Assembly (NCBI GenBank): GCA_009760855.2
Contig: WPIO01000108.1
Location: 448,001-512,000 of the forward strand
Length of the DNA stretch: 64,000 bases
Origin: Cristatella mucedo
Taxonomy: Eukaryota; Bryozoa; Phylactolaemata; Cristatellidae
Reading direction: 5' to 3'
Shown: one piece after another, positions 47,336 through 57,504 of the stretch
How positions within the stretch are numbered: the stretch's first letter is position 1
Layout of the letters: the number at the start of each line of letters is the position of its first letter
Program-made: the position numbers and the translations under genes
The notes under the pieces: model-generated
Told to the model about the DNA's origin: nothing
Seen by the model: the letters and a program-made list of their open reading frames with translations, nothing else
Databases searched by the model: none

Positions 47336-47838
47336 TGCATTCTGAAAAGGTTGGTGGCCAGTTGCAATTGTTGTTCGCAAATCGTTTGGCTTTAAGATGT
47401 GCAGTTTTTGGCATGGGCCATCGTTTGAATCGGTTGGAATCAGGTCTTCATCAAAGACAATGCCTCTCACTGTTGTGATATACCAGCCTCCTTCTGGCTG
47501 CCTAAACTTGTTTATAGAGGAGTTTTCAGAGTTCCTCTCTAAAATATTTGTCTGTGACAGGCCGTTACTGATTGTAGGAGACTTCAATATTTACGTTGAC
47601 AACCATAGTAACAGCCAGGTCTGCTCATTTCTTGACTGTCTGGAGAGTTTTGGTTTGGGCCAACACGTTAATCATACCACCTACGTCGGTGACCACATTC
47701 TAGATCTCGTGATCATTAAGGATGTCCTCCCCACTGACCGTGTGGTGTGCCCACTTACCCTCTCAGATCATTGTTCGGTCTCGTTTACTCTTCCTGCTCT
47801 CTTGTACGTACAGCTAATGCCGAACTTGTCAAACGAGT
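47336..47838 (+). pseudogene. L2 apurinic-type endonuclease, C-terminal half
   Basis: The frame contains VAIVVRKSFGF, FESVGIRSS, LTVVIYQPPSG, RPLLIVGDFNIYVDN (the catalytic GDFN block), and VGDHILDLVIIKD followed by PLTLSDHCSVSF (the SDH catalytic block). These are the characteristic blocks of LINE endonucleases of the exonuclease-endonuclease-phosphatase fold, which nick the target DNA. The N-terminal half is missing and a frameshift occurs near 47835. Confidence 0.88.
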
Positions 47839-48406
47839 AAATACAAAGCTTTGACGTGGACAAGTTTTTGAAATCTGTTTATGATGCAGGTCTTCTTGAT
47901 CTGCATTCAGACTCAACCAGCAGCCTCGATACCCTCACTGATGCGATGAACATGACTCACAGGAGTGCTCTTGACAAGCATGCTCTCATTCGTTTCATCC
48001 GTGTTCAAAGTCGTGGAGATTCCTTTCAATTTACAAAAAACCTCCTAAAGATGCGCCGGGTTAAGCGCAGGCTTGAACGTCGTTTCAAGAAATCGGGGTC
48101 TGATGCAGATCTAGTCAATTTCAAAGACTTCCTTCGAGCTTACACCCAAAAGCTTAAAAATTGGCCGACAAGCACGATCGAATGTTTGCAAGGCAACCAT
48201 TCATGTTACTGTTATTTATGTTGACACCTTGCATGTGTCACCACTAACCTTACGGTCATGACGTTCGGCACAGCATGACTTCCTTCGTGTTTACACCAGA
48301 AAGCTTAAAAAAGCCAGGGCTTCTTTTTTTCATTCGAAAGCTGAATTCCTGCCTGTCGGACACTAAACAGATTTAAAAGACAGTAAACCATTTACTGGCC
48401 ATTACT

Positions 48407-49105
48407 GTGAGGTCTGACTCCCCAGATATTAAGGGCTCAGCCGAAAAGTTTTCAGCCTTCTTTACTGAAAAATTGTGCACATTCGTGCCTCCATTAGGCC
48501 CCCTCCGACTAAATCAATCGCGGTTCCACAACCTTGTGACCTTCCTTAAAAGGTTCTCCGAGGTTTCTGCATGCGATGTGGCTACCTTAATAAGGTCTAG
48601 CAAAAAGAGCTCGTCTCCTGAAGACCCTATGCCTTCATCTCTGTGGTCTTCACTAGCAGACCAACTTAGCCCGGCAATAACCAAGATTTGTAATGCTTCT
48701 CTGGGAAAAGGGGTCGTCCCCAAGTCCTACAAATCGGCAATCGTTAGGCCCATACTTAAAAAGCCTGGATTAGATACAGAGATCCTTGTAAACTATCGCC
48801 CAGTTTCCCTTCTTCCTTTCTTGTCAAAGATTCTTGAAAAAATTGTTGGCAAGCATCCGGTTGAACATATTGAAAATAATGAAATTTAAGATACTTTTCA
48901 ATCAGGGTTCAAGAGGCAGCACATTCTACGTGGCAACGACGACGGGAATGTCACTGCCCTAGCTCTGCTAGATCTGTCTGCTGCCTTCGACACCATTGCT
49001 CACGAAGTTCTGCTTGAACGACTGAGATCAACGATCGGTCTGGCAGACGAAGCACTGGCGTGGTTTAAATCATACTTGTCTGATCGTGATCATGTCTCAG
49101 CGGTC
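48407..49105 (+). pseudogene. L2 reverse transcriptase, N-terminal half
   Basis: SSKKSSSPEDPMPSSLW, ITKICNASLGKGVVPKSYKS, AIVRPILKKPGLD and NYRPVSLLPFLSKILEKIV are the L2 RT entry blocks. A TAA at 48887-48889 interrupts the frame, which then continues in register with FQSGFKRQ and LLDLSAAFDTIAHEVLLERL (motif A) to WFKSYLSDRDH. About a dozen residues are missing between FQSGFKRQ and motif A relative to other L2 proteins. Homology stops at about 49105, where the dispersed repeat begins, although the frame stays open to 49633. Confidence 0.88.
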
Positions 49106-49235
49106 CTGAGCTGCTACTTCCATGCTACTCACTACCTCGATTGCTCTCCTGACTCTGCTATGCTTCCCACTTTTTCTGTGTTGCGTGAGACGAAGTCTGT
49201 TGGCTACCGAATGCGTACCGAAAGCCGCCTAGGCT
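49105..49235 (+). repeat. Unnamed dispersed repeat, copy 3
   Basis: The clearest copy. CTACTTCCATGCTACTCACT, CTGACTCTGCTATGCTTCCC, TTTCTGTGTTGCGTGAGACG, AAGTCTGTTGGCTACCGAAT and GCGTACCGAAAGCCGCC are matched at 22325 and 28105. It abuts the broken end of the L2 fragment. Confidence 0.65.
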
Positions 49236-49940
49236 GTGAGTGCGCTCGGCCGAGCCGAGGCGGCGGCAGGAGGGCCAACCCCTCCCCCGAAGCCGTCTCG
49301 GCCTCTTTTCTTTCCGTCAGCAGGCTCGACGGAACTCGTATCGACGCCATTTTCGGATGGGTTCCGGACGGTGGAGCGAAAGCCGTTGCGAATCAAGACA
49401 GCCGCTGCTCGGCGCGCCTGGGCGGGCGACGCACGCGCACTCGGGGCGCAGCATGCGGCAGCCGCCTGCCACTTCCGGACCACAGCCGGAAGCGGCTGAA
49501 GCCACAAGCGCCCAGCTGGCGCTTGAGGCTTCAGCCCGGCGCCCGCCGCGCGGCTCAGCCGCGGCTCAGCCGCGGCTCAGCCTCACGCCGCGGCTCCTGG
49601 TTTGCACAGCGCGTGCCAGCCGAGGCTAAGTAAATGTCGCGCGTGTCTCGGGCAAATGTCTCGGGCAAATGTCTCGGGCATGTCTTGGGCATGTCTTTGG
49701 TAAATGAATGCTCACGGTTCGGTCTGTTCGGTCTGGTTTGATTTGGATCTTGAGGGCGCTTGTGCAGTTCGTTCTCTTTGCGCCGGACGACGACGACGGA
49801 CGATGCGATACAGCGAGTCGGACGATGCAATACATGCGATACAGCGAGTCGGACGATTCGAGCTCGCATGAAGTGACGGAAGGTCGACGGCCGGGCCCCA
49901 GCAGCCGCAATGGTGACGGAGGCAGGCACGAGGGCTGACT
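49236..49940. repeat. GC-rich region with three small tandem arrays
   Basis: GCTCAGCCGCG is repeated three times at about 49553-49590. ATGTCTCGGGCAA-type units run in tandem at 49644-49702. A 22-nt segment (GCGATACAGCGAGTCGGACG plus AT) at 49805-49826 recurs exactly at 49836-49857. No gene was recognised, although frames are open on both strands. Confidence 0.75.
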
Positions 49941-51031
49941 AATCGTCTGACAGAGCAGTACGGCGAACCGAGCCCTCCGCAGCGGCGGCGGCTGCTTTAT
50001 GAACGCTGCGGTTGACATTACGTATCTTTTGTTTGCACGCACTAATTTGTCGAATGCGTCTGCTGCGCAGGCATGAGTGGTGGACGCGTTCCGGTGACGA
50101 CTGGCGGCGGCGGCTGCGGAGGAAGTGAACGATCCGCGCCCGAAGATGGCAGACTGCAGCGCTCCTGCTGCTAGCTGGCTTGCGAGTATCGCGAGCGCTC
50201 CGTCGATTACTCATTGTTTTTATAGTATTTATAATATCTATTACTGACGATTTTTTATTATCTGCTTTATTATTATGATTATTATTAAAAGAGAGAGAAA
50301 GGGGGAGAGGAGCTCGTCTCGATCGTCGAGACTGCAACGAAGCTTTTGAGGTAGACGAGTGAGCGACCTGCACTTCCGCCGCCGAACCACTTCCGTCCCG
50401 CAGGATCGTCGGACCGACGGACGTCGGACAGAAGCAGAGCCCCGACGCTCTTGGCGGCGTCGGCAGCCGCCGCGATCGCAGGAAACCCGAAGCTGTCGCT
50501 CTGAGCTCAGGAGCGAGAAGCAGAGGAGCGAGCGGAAGTGAGAGGCAGCAGCTCCCCCTCTGGAGCAGCACCGCCCCTGCGGAGGAGGTTGGACGATCGC
50601 GTGATGCCGATGCTGCGGGGCGCCGGTGGCAGAGCGCAGAATCGGCCGGCGACGATCGGTGGAGGCGATCGATCGATCGCACGACGCCGGCTGTAGACGA
50701 GGGCACGAACCGATCGCTCTCGCGGTGCCTACGGCAAGCTCTCGCCGTGCGCATGACGGAGACAGACAAACGGAAGGACGGACGGAGCGATCCGCGCAGG
50801 CCTCGCCCGAGCCGAGTCGCCGCGATGCGACGCTGGAGGCCTCGACGAGCCTCGAAGCGGCGCGAAGCTGTTGAGGCTCTTTAGGTGAGCGGAGGAGGTT
50901 GCTCGACATCGTCTCTGCCCCGGGCACGGTGCCGCTCGGTGAGATTCGGAAGCGCCGTGCGGAGGACGCCGAGCCCCTCTATGCCGCCGCGCTGCGGCCG
51001 CGACGAGCCCGAAGCTGGCACACGAGAGAAG
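49941..51031. promoter_or_regulatory. CpG-rich block
   Basis: CG-dense DNA with long frames on both strands (276 and 228 residues on the minus strand). These are Arg/Ser-rich and lack domains. An AT-rich island (50215-50290) interrupts it. A TTTAG|GTGAGC donor match lies at about 50884. Possible promoter or first-exon region; strand unresolved. Confidence 0.3.
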
Positions 51032-51094
51032 CAGGAAGAGGAGGAAGAGGAGGAGGGGGAGGAGGAGGAGGAGGAGGAGGAGGAGGAGGAGGAG
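51032..51094. repeat. (GGA)n microsatellite
   Basis: About 20 GGA/AGG triplets with interruptions. Confidence 0.95.
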
Positions 51095-52419
51095 GTCGGG
51101 AAGGGAAGGCGGAAGTGGTAGAAGGGTGGGAGTGATAAGGAGGATAGTGCTGGAGCCACCGACCCTAATCTCTATGACGTTTTTATCGGCTTTAATCGGG
51201 CTTTTATCGGTTTTCGCGCTCTCGCGTCTCGCGCTCGAAGGCGAAGGAGGCCTTCACGAACCAGGACGGCGAACGAGAGAGATGACATGAGACAAAGCAA
51301 TGACGGTTAGAGCGGCAGCGGCGCCGGGATTGAGTCGCGGCGAAATGAATTCAGAACGCAATCCTGCGCCTGCGGCCGATGGCGACGATGCTCCGTCGCG
51401 TCGGCCGTAAGTTAATTTATTTAATTAACTATTAAATAGTTTAATTAGGTAATTTATACAATTTTTCAATTAGTTAATCCGCCGCAGTTAATGCGGCCAG
51501 CGAGATGAGGTGCGAGCTGCCGAGCCGCCGTTTCCCTACGCGTCTCTCATTGGATGTTGGATGGAGTCGCCGTCCAATAAAAGCCTCCATCGCCAGTCCG
51601 CCGACGAGACGGAACGAACGCGAACCTCACCTGAACCTCAACCGCGAACCTCACAGGCGCACCGGAAAACTGCCTCGGCCGGATGCCGCACTACCCGCCC
51701 ACCCCTGCCGCTCCCGGCGCGTGCAGCCGCAGTCCTGCCCTCCAATGCGAGCTCGTCAAAGGAACTTCGACGGTGGCGGAAGTATGCACGACGCCGAGCA
51801 GAAGCCGAGGCTGCAGCTGGACGAGTTACGCTAAGCGAGAACTAGCAAAAGTAGCAGCTGCGGCCAGCCAACTTTCCCGTGCTAGTGCCGCCGTTTGACG
51901 GCTATTTTCCTCTAAGGAATGCAATGAATTACGCCCATCCGCCGCGATCTACTCCAACTAAGCGGAGACCACCAGTGAACGGGCGGCGCTAAGCCGGAAT
52001 TTTGAGTTCTCATTATTAGTGCGCGGTCTTTTATAATTTACCCAACAATTTCACGTCATTTCGCGTTCGCGCGTGTGTTCTTACGCAATCCACTGCAACT
52101 GACTGCAGCGACCCGGGCCATTGCCGCAGTCCACCGCGAGGGTCGATGCAGATGCAGTTCCTGCGGTCGACTGCAGTAGATTGCTTGAGATGGCGTGCAC
52201 GAAATTGCGGTAAATTTTGGGAATACACTCGAGCAAAGGCGTGGAGGAACATTCAAGTTTAAGATCCCAGTTTAAGCTTCGCCCTGCCGATTCTGAAGGA
52301 TTCTAGCGGCGGATTCGAGCGAGCAGAAACGGATTTCCGGTCTTTGCTACCAATTTGCACTCAGGCGCAATGGCGGGAAATCAGCGTGCATACATTATTA
52401 CGACGGCGGACCAAAACGC
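51095..52419. other. No recognisable gene; AT-rich island 51410-51478
   Basis: A CCAATAAAAGCC string lies at 51574. A partially palindromic TTAATTAACTATTAAATAG-type island sits at 51410-51478. An imperfect 13-bp inverted repeat (52085-52097 with 52172-52184) flanks CTGCAG-rich DNA. No exon or domain was recognised. Confidence 0.45.
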
Positions 52420-53760
52420 TCGCTCGATATTCTCCGAGCCGCAGACCACCGCCGCCGCCGACTTCTCTGGTGGATTTTCGCATAATTAGAGTGAACGAAC
52501 TGCCGTGGATTGCCGCAATTCTTCATTCTAGCCGCGGCCATTTTTCTTCAAAGCATCGAGGAGTGGCAGAGGCCTCAGGCCGAGGCGCTCAGCAGCAGCA
52601 CCTCAAGCAGCAGCACATCACGCAGCTTACGACAATACCGTCGTTAGGTGGCGCCCGCGTCGCTAGCGAGCGCGCACGCTCGCCAGCGACGGCGCGCTAG
52701 CAAGCGCGACCTTTCGCAGCGCCGCTCACGAGCGGCAGTCGGCGGCGCCGCAGACGTCGAGGTACGGCCGACGGCGGTTTCTGGGACCGGTTAGGGGGAT
52801 TCCTGGGAGGTACTGGGTGGCACCTGTCGACCTCTGACCTCTGGCGAAGACCTTGGCTCAACACTCGAGCGCTGATTGGGTGGCGGCTCGCTGATGGAAT
52901 GCTCGGCCCCGAGACCTGGGGCGTGTTATTACCTGTACCGGCCGTCGTACAGTAGGTCACAGCGGCGCCAAAGTATGCTCTCCTTCACCGGCACTCGCTC
53001 CCCCGGCCATGTTTAAGGTAAGAAGCGGCCCGCCGCGCGCGAGCGCGCGCGTCCTCCGCCTCCGTCGACGCTCTCGCGCACCGTCAGTGGCGGAGGCGCG
53101 GCGCCTAGCTCTTCGCAGCTAGCCGCGGCGGCGGCGGTAGGTGGCGCGACGGCGACGGAGATCGCGTCTCGCCGCCGTCGGTAACCCAGTTTCGCGTCGG
53201 GTCGTCTCGTTAGCTCCGCCAGCATCATCCGCGGGAGTGCCGATCGCCCAGTGCCCGGGATCGCGATCGGTTTCGAACGACGGCAGCCGCGGCTGCCCGG
53301 TGGGGCCGGGCGGTGGGGGTGTGCGTGCCTGTGTGTGTGTGTGTGTGCTGGGCGCAGGACGCCGGGTCTGGCAGAACGACGATTTATTTGGCGATTAGCT
53401 TAGGCTCTATTCATGGCGGCCGTGCGGCGGCGGCGGCGGTGGCGACCGGCCCTGCGGCGTGTCGGCGGGGCGGCTGGGGTGTGGTGCGCCCGCGGGGGAA
53501 GATGCCGCCATCGCTCGCTCGGCCGGCTCGTTTCTCCGCCGTCGCAGCCGCTGTCGGCTTTTTCTCTCGAACAGCATTCAGCCCGCGCCTTGCGGCGCAG
53601 CAGCCTGCAGAGGCAGTGCTGTGCCGGCGTTGCAGGAGATGGGGCTGGGGGGGGGGGACGGCTAGAGAATTCGGCGGCTGCTAGCCGGGCAACCAGACCG
53701 AATCTCCGTCGTCCCTGGCGGATTCCGGTGGCCATGCTCGGTCTACTCACTTGCTTCAGC
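52420..53760 (+). promoter_or_regulatory. CpG-island-like block around a candidate start exon
   Basis: CG-dense sequence spanning the ATG at 53009. It includes a short (TG)n at 53328-53347 and a G11 run at 53647-53657. The sequence type, the position upstream of the best coding exon (55549) and the candidate start codon together suggest the promoter and first exon of a plus-strand host gene. Inference. Confidence 0.4.
53009..53017 (+). CDS. Candidate first coding exon (Met-Phe-Lys) with consensus donor
   Basis: ATGTTTAAG is followed directly by GTAAGA, a near-consensus donor. The ATG context is GGCC-ATG-T, which is only moderate. A very short first coding exon inside a CpG island upstream of a coding exon is a common animal gene layout. 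The donor is phase 0, whereas the exon at 55549 needs phase 1, so at least one unseen exon would lie between, or the two belong to different transcripts. Confidence 0.25.
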
Positions 53761-54317
53761 GCGGTGGCAGGCAAGGAAGACGGCTGAACTCTGACCGAAG
53801 CCGCCGACGTCGCCGTCTGCCGCTGCTGCCGCAGCAGCAGACGGCGAGCCGACCCATGCTGCCGCTGCTGCCACTTGGAGTGTTCTTCGATCGCGTTGCA
53901 GGCTGGGTCGGACGCCCGAAAGATGGAGGCGGCCCAAGTCAGTGCCGAGTGAGTACGACCTGACGTTACTAGCACGGATATATGTCGTCGTCTGCTGCAC
54001 CGGCGATCGGAGCACTTCCGGCTCTAGTGTTTTCCCCGCCGTAGAGCCGCATTCGCTCGTCGTCGAGCGAAGTACTTTTTCGCGGCGTTCCGACAGGCGG
54101 CACGGAGCGCCATGCAGAGTGGCTGCCGCCATATTGGCATGACCCGTTCGGCTTGCCTTTTAGCCCTGCAAGCCCCATTCAGCACCTCCCCATCCCCCAC
54201 CGAGGGCCGCTTGCACGGGTCAAGGTTACCCTCTTCACCCTTCGAAACTCCAGATTGAAAGCGCCCTGCGGTGCTCCTGTGTACTGGTCCCCCTCATTGG
54301 CAGCATACTTACTGCTA
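53761..54317. other. No confirmed gene; YY1-like site at 54125-54138
   Basis: GCCGCCATATTGGC at 54125-54138 matches the reverse complement of the YY1 core (AANATGGCGGC). An overlapping ATG at 54111 opens a short frame. Frames on both strands in the GC-rich part lack domains. Confidence 0.35.
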
Positions 54318-54455
54318 CGTGATAGCCCAGGAGGTAAGGTGCTCGCTGCTGAAGATCGCGGGTTCGAATCCTGGAGTTTGGCGATTCTTTATTGCCAGCT
54401 GTAAGTGGTGGTGATAGCCGATAAGGCTCTTCTGCCGCTCTATTAATGAGGGTGT
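54318..54455 (+). mobile_element. tRNA-derived SINE with a perfect B box
   Basis: TAGCCCAGGAGGTAAGGTGC (A-box region, from 54323) and GGGTTCGAATCC (perfect B box, 54360-54371) with GCTCGC between them, as in the SINE at 63548. The distal part GATAAGGCTCTTCTGCCGCT, then CTATTAATGAGG, aligns with the SINE/L2 tail. The stems of a functional tRNA cannot be closed, so this is not a tRNA gene. Confidence 0.7.
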
Positions 54456-54693
54456 TATGTCAACTAAGATTTTTTCCTCCGACCCTCGATGCTTGAAGGT
54501 GGCCGTGTCAGCTGGGAGGAGCTGTTGTGCAGCTGTTGTTTAAACTTGTGCAAGTTTGTGTGTGCATGCACACGTGTACATGCATATCTGTGTCTGTACA
54601 TGTGTATTTCCACTCGTGTGTAAGGCATCGGACGAAAAACAGGCACACTGGTTTCCAGCCATAAACTTGGCCTGGTGGTTGGTTGACATGGAG

Positions 54694-54826
54694 AAGGTAC
54701 ATTTCCAGTTGGAAGAGATGCCGATGAAGCCTCGATTCGCCTGGTGCTTGGCCGTCAGTGATTGCCAGTGGTTGCTAGCGGTTGCCAGTTAAGGTACATT
54801 TCCAGTTTAAAGAAATGCCGATGAAG
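54694..54826. repeat. 36-nt direct repeat pair, 97 bp apart
   Basis: AAGGTACATTTCCAGTT...GATGCCGATGAAG occurs at 54694-54729 and, with four changes, at 54791-54826. Between them lies a TTGCCAGTGGTTGC pattern. Confidence 0.8.
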
Positions 54827-55547
54827 TGGTCGAGATGGATGGGGACAGGATGGATGGCACCGATGAATGTGGGTTAGAGGAATCTGTGTACAGGCAGCAT
54901 TGCCGAATGGCTGATTGATGATCCTCTGAGGTCGACTAATTAGGGCGTGTCTTTCTCCTAGCCGTTGTCAGTGAGTGAAGATAAGAACTCGAGCAGAGGA
55001 CAGGCGGCTGTGATGTGATGGTGACGTTTGTTATGACCTTATCTTTTCTGCATGTCAAGGTCATAAGCAGACTCGCCCGTCGTTACCCGAAGGTCATTAC
55101 CTTCATCGGCCACGACCTTGCCCTGCTTGCTCGACCGCTTGTTTTACTTTACTGCCACCGAGCATTCCATCCAACATAGCATGGAGCCGAACAGGCAGGG
55201 GGCACACATCAAAATGCGTAGTGCATCCATGCGTTGGAGTAGGGGTGTCAACGTAACTCAAGAGCCCACTCAAGTGCGTCGTGCCGCTAGTCTGTTTCAC
55301 TTTTCACGTTTCACGTTAGCCAGTTTCGCTGGCTTGAAAAACAATCGCCTGAGAGGCGTGACACAATATAACTTAGATCTTAGCTAAGTCTGTCCAGTGG
55401 TCGTCATCGTCTGCAGCAGCGCGACCTGCTGCAGCGCGACCACTGCTGCGGCGATTATTATTGCATTTATTTCCCATTTTATCACCATTTTATACTGGCA
55501 TGTTTTTATCGCGAATACGAGCCATGTTTAATCGAGCGCTCTTTTAA
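54827..55547. other. Probable intron/intergenic sequence
   Basis: No domain or repeat was recognised. It ends in CTCTTTTAAG, the acceptor proposed for the next exon. Confidence 0.4.
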
Positions 55548-55548
55548 G

Positions 55549-56287
55549 TGGCGAAAAGCGAGGATTCAGGAAAGGTGCAACATCCGGGTGCGATCGCCTC
55601 GTGCTTCGTTTTTTCCAGCCTATCGTCTTCGGCAGTCGGCAGCAGTGGCGGAGGCGGCGCCAACGTGTCCGTCGGCTGGTCGGGGTCTGCTTCGCTCGCC
55701 CACGGCGGCTCGGCCGGTTTGTCGGCTGCTGCCAGCAGCAGCGGCAGCAGCGGAGGCGGCAGCGGAGTGGTGGGCGATGCCAAGTCGGACAGCAAGAGAT
55801 TCACACTGTCCATGGACGTCGGACTGCACAGGCAGTCGTACGACATCGTCGGCACGGCCGTGCTCTCCCCGCAGATCGCAGTCCAGTCCAGTGGCGCCGG
55901 GGAGCCTGCGGTGGTGACCGCTGCGGCCGGTCTCGACTTGGGATCGAGCAAGGTCAAGGGCAAGACGTTTTCGCTGCCCAGCTTCGGCAAGAAGAAGAAG
56001 AGCAGCTACGACGTGACCGGTGACGGCACCGGTGACGTGCCCGGCGCAGAGCTTGCTGCGTCGCCAGCCACCGCTGCCGCCTCGGTCGGCGTCGGAGGCG
56101 TCGGCAGCCCGGCTGAGGTCTCGGCTCTGCAAGCCTCAGTTGCAGCTGCCTCTACGGTGGCCGTCACGCTGTCACCTCCGCAAGCCAAGCTGGCAGTCGC
56201 GGCCGAGCCGCCGAAAGCCAAGAAGCAGAAGTTTTCGCTGTTCAAAGGTTTGGATGCCAGTCGCTCGCAGGAGGGTCTTCGCAAACG
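55549..56287 (+). CDS. Internal exon of an unidentified Ser/Gly/Ala-rich protein with basic Phe-Ser modules
   Basis: The frame opens right after a TAA (55545-55547) that overlaps the acceptor TCTTTTAAG, and it has no ATG start, so it is an internal or 3' exon. Counting from the GTG at 55548, residues 20-80 are Ser/Gly/Ala-rich. Then come KRFTLSMD (83-90), VKGKTFSLPSFGKKKK (136-151), an Ala/Val-rich spacer and KAKKQKFSLFKG (223-234), followed by DASRSQEGLRK. Basic clusters around F-S pairs in an Ala/Ser/Gly-rich, low-complexity protein resemble the membrane- and calmodulin-binding effector region of MARCKS-type proteins. AHNAK/periaxin-like repeats are an alternative. Codons favour C or G at third positions. 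The 3' boundary is unclear: a weak donor-like ACG|GTGCTG at 56287 precedes CTG-rich repeats, and the frame itself runs to 56378. No close homolog is recognised. Confidence 0.6.
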
Positions 56288-56345
56288 GTGCTGCTGGCTG
56301 CCTGCTGTCTGCTGCTGGCTGCCTGCTGTTGCAGCCTGCTGCTAC
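56288..56345. repeat. Imperfect duplication in CTG-rich sequence
   Basis: GCTGCTGGCTGCCTGCTGT occurs twice in tandem directly downstream of the last plausible coding codons of the exon at 55549. Confidence 0.8.
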
Positions 56346-56577
56346 CGGCTCGTAGCTATGTTAGCTCCCCATGATTGATGCTCTCGGTCACTGCCACACC
56401 CCCTGGATGGAGGGCCTCCTTCCTAACAGGCACCTTTGTGCCTGCTCGGCTTGGCGATTGTTCCTCTTTGTGTATGGGCCCTCCGTTGCATTTAGAATGG
56501 ACCCTTTTATCGCTAATTAACCGAAACGCAGGGGTGAGACTGACTGAGGCTGCCCGGGGGTTAATTGAAGCAGTCAA

Positions 56578-56937
56578 GTGCAGCAGCAGCAGCAGCAGGA
56601 GGCAGCAGCAGCAGCAGGAGGCAGCAGCAGCAGCAGGAGGCAGCAGCAGCAGCAGGAGGCAGCAGCAGCAGCAGGAGGCAGCAGCAGCAGGAGGCAGCAG
56701 CAGCAGGAGGCAGCAGCAGCAGGAGGCAGCAGCAGCAGGCGGCAGCAGCAGGCAGCAGCAGCAGGCAGCAGCAGCAGGCAGCAGCAGCAGGCGGCAGCAG
56801 CAGGCAGCAGCAGCAGGCAGCAGCAGCAGCAGGCAGCAGCAGCAGGAGGCAGCAGCAGGAGGCAGCAGCAGCAGGAGGCAGCAGCAGCAGGAGGCAGCAG
56901 CAGCAGGAGGCAGCAGCAGCGACTGCAGCAGCAGCAC
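56578..56937. repeat. (CAG)n/GGAGGCAG minisatellite, about 360 bp
   Basis: Units of GCAGCAGCAGCAGGAG and GCAGCAGCAGGCG/GAG types, 12-18 nt long and mostly multiples of three. It is stop-free in several frames on both strands (Gln/Glu/Ala-, Ser/Arg/Gly- and Cys/Leu-rich). A plus frame from ATG 56378 continues through it to 57091, but its unique 5' part has no recognisable domain. Confidence 0.97.
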
Positions 56938-57479
56938 ACACACGAGCAGCTCTGAAAGGAGAATTGGGAGGACGGAGAAGCTCATTGGCTGGCTTGCAAG
57001 TCCCAGCAGCTGTAGCCAGAGCCACTGCTACCGTCTACTGAGCTTGCCCACTCCTCCCCTTCCCTGTTCATCTCGTGACGGTGACTCGTGAGGTCGACGC
57101 TTTCTCTGCTGGCTAAAGCTGCCCCGACTCGTCAGTGAGTATTTTTTTTTAAATTAAGAGCTGCTTTTCTTTCCGGCTGGGCCGGGCAGCTTCGAGGTCA
57201 GGGCTTCGGCCAACTTCCGATTACTCTCGATAGTCCACGCTATCGTGCTGACGACCCCACACTTGAGCTGAGTGCACTAGCTGGCTCGAGAGGGACTCGC
57301 TGACCTCTGACTCTGTGAGCGATGACCTCCGACTCGCCTAGCGCTGACCTCTTGAGCCAGTGCACTGGCTGGCACAAGCTCGAGCGAGCTCATCCCTGGC
57401 CCGAGCTCAGCCCAGCTCATCCCAGGCAATCCTCCTGCCCGAGACTATATTCAAGGCTTGTGAGGACTGACGCCTTCGA
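56938..57479. other. No recognisable gene
   Basis: Degenerate GACCTCTGACT/GAGCTCA repeats at about 57290-57425. No supported exon. Confidence 0.45.
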
Positions 57480-57504
57480 GGCGGGGCGGGGCGGGGCGGG
57501 GCGG
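57480..57504. promoter_or_regulatory. Tandem GC-box array (GGGGC repeats)
   Basis: Four to five head-to-tail GGGGCGG units in 25 bp, each an Sp1-type site. The G-runs are also spaced to allow a G-quadruplex. The surrounding DNA is GC-rich. No start exon is identified. Confidence 0.45.

Larger units (their letters stand above)
47336..49105 (+). mobile_element. L2 LINE fragment: endonuclease through RT motif A
   Basis: The most complete L2 coding fragment here: endonuclease C-terminal half (47336-47838), linker (47856-48224), a local duplication with inserted DNA (48126-48311), and the RT N-terminal half (48407-49105). It lacks the RT catalytic YADD, C-terminus and 3' tail, and ends abruptly in the dispersed repeat at 49105. 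Frameshifts and a stop make it non-functional. Confidence 0.88.

Noticed and set aside
49076-49633. 185-residue frame as a distinct gene
   Set aside because: Its start is the tail of the L2 RT; it then runs through the dispersed repeat and stop-poor GC-rich DNA.
54314-54385. tRNA gene
   Set aside because: A and B boxes are present, but acceptor and anticodon stems cannot be paired, and the element continues into a SINE/L2-type tail.
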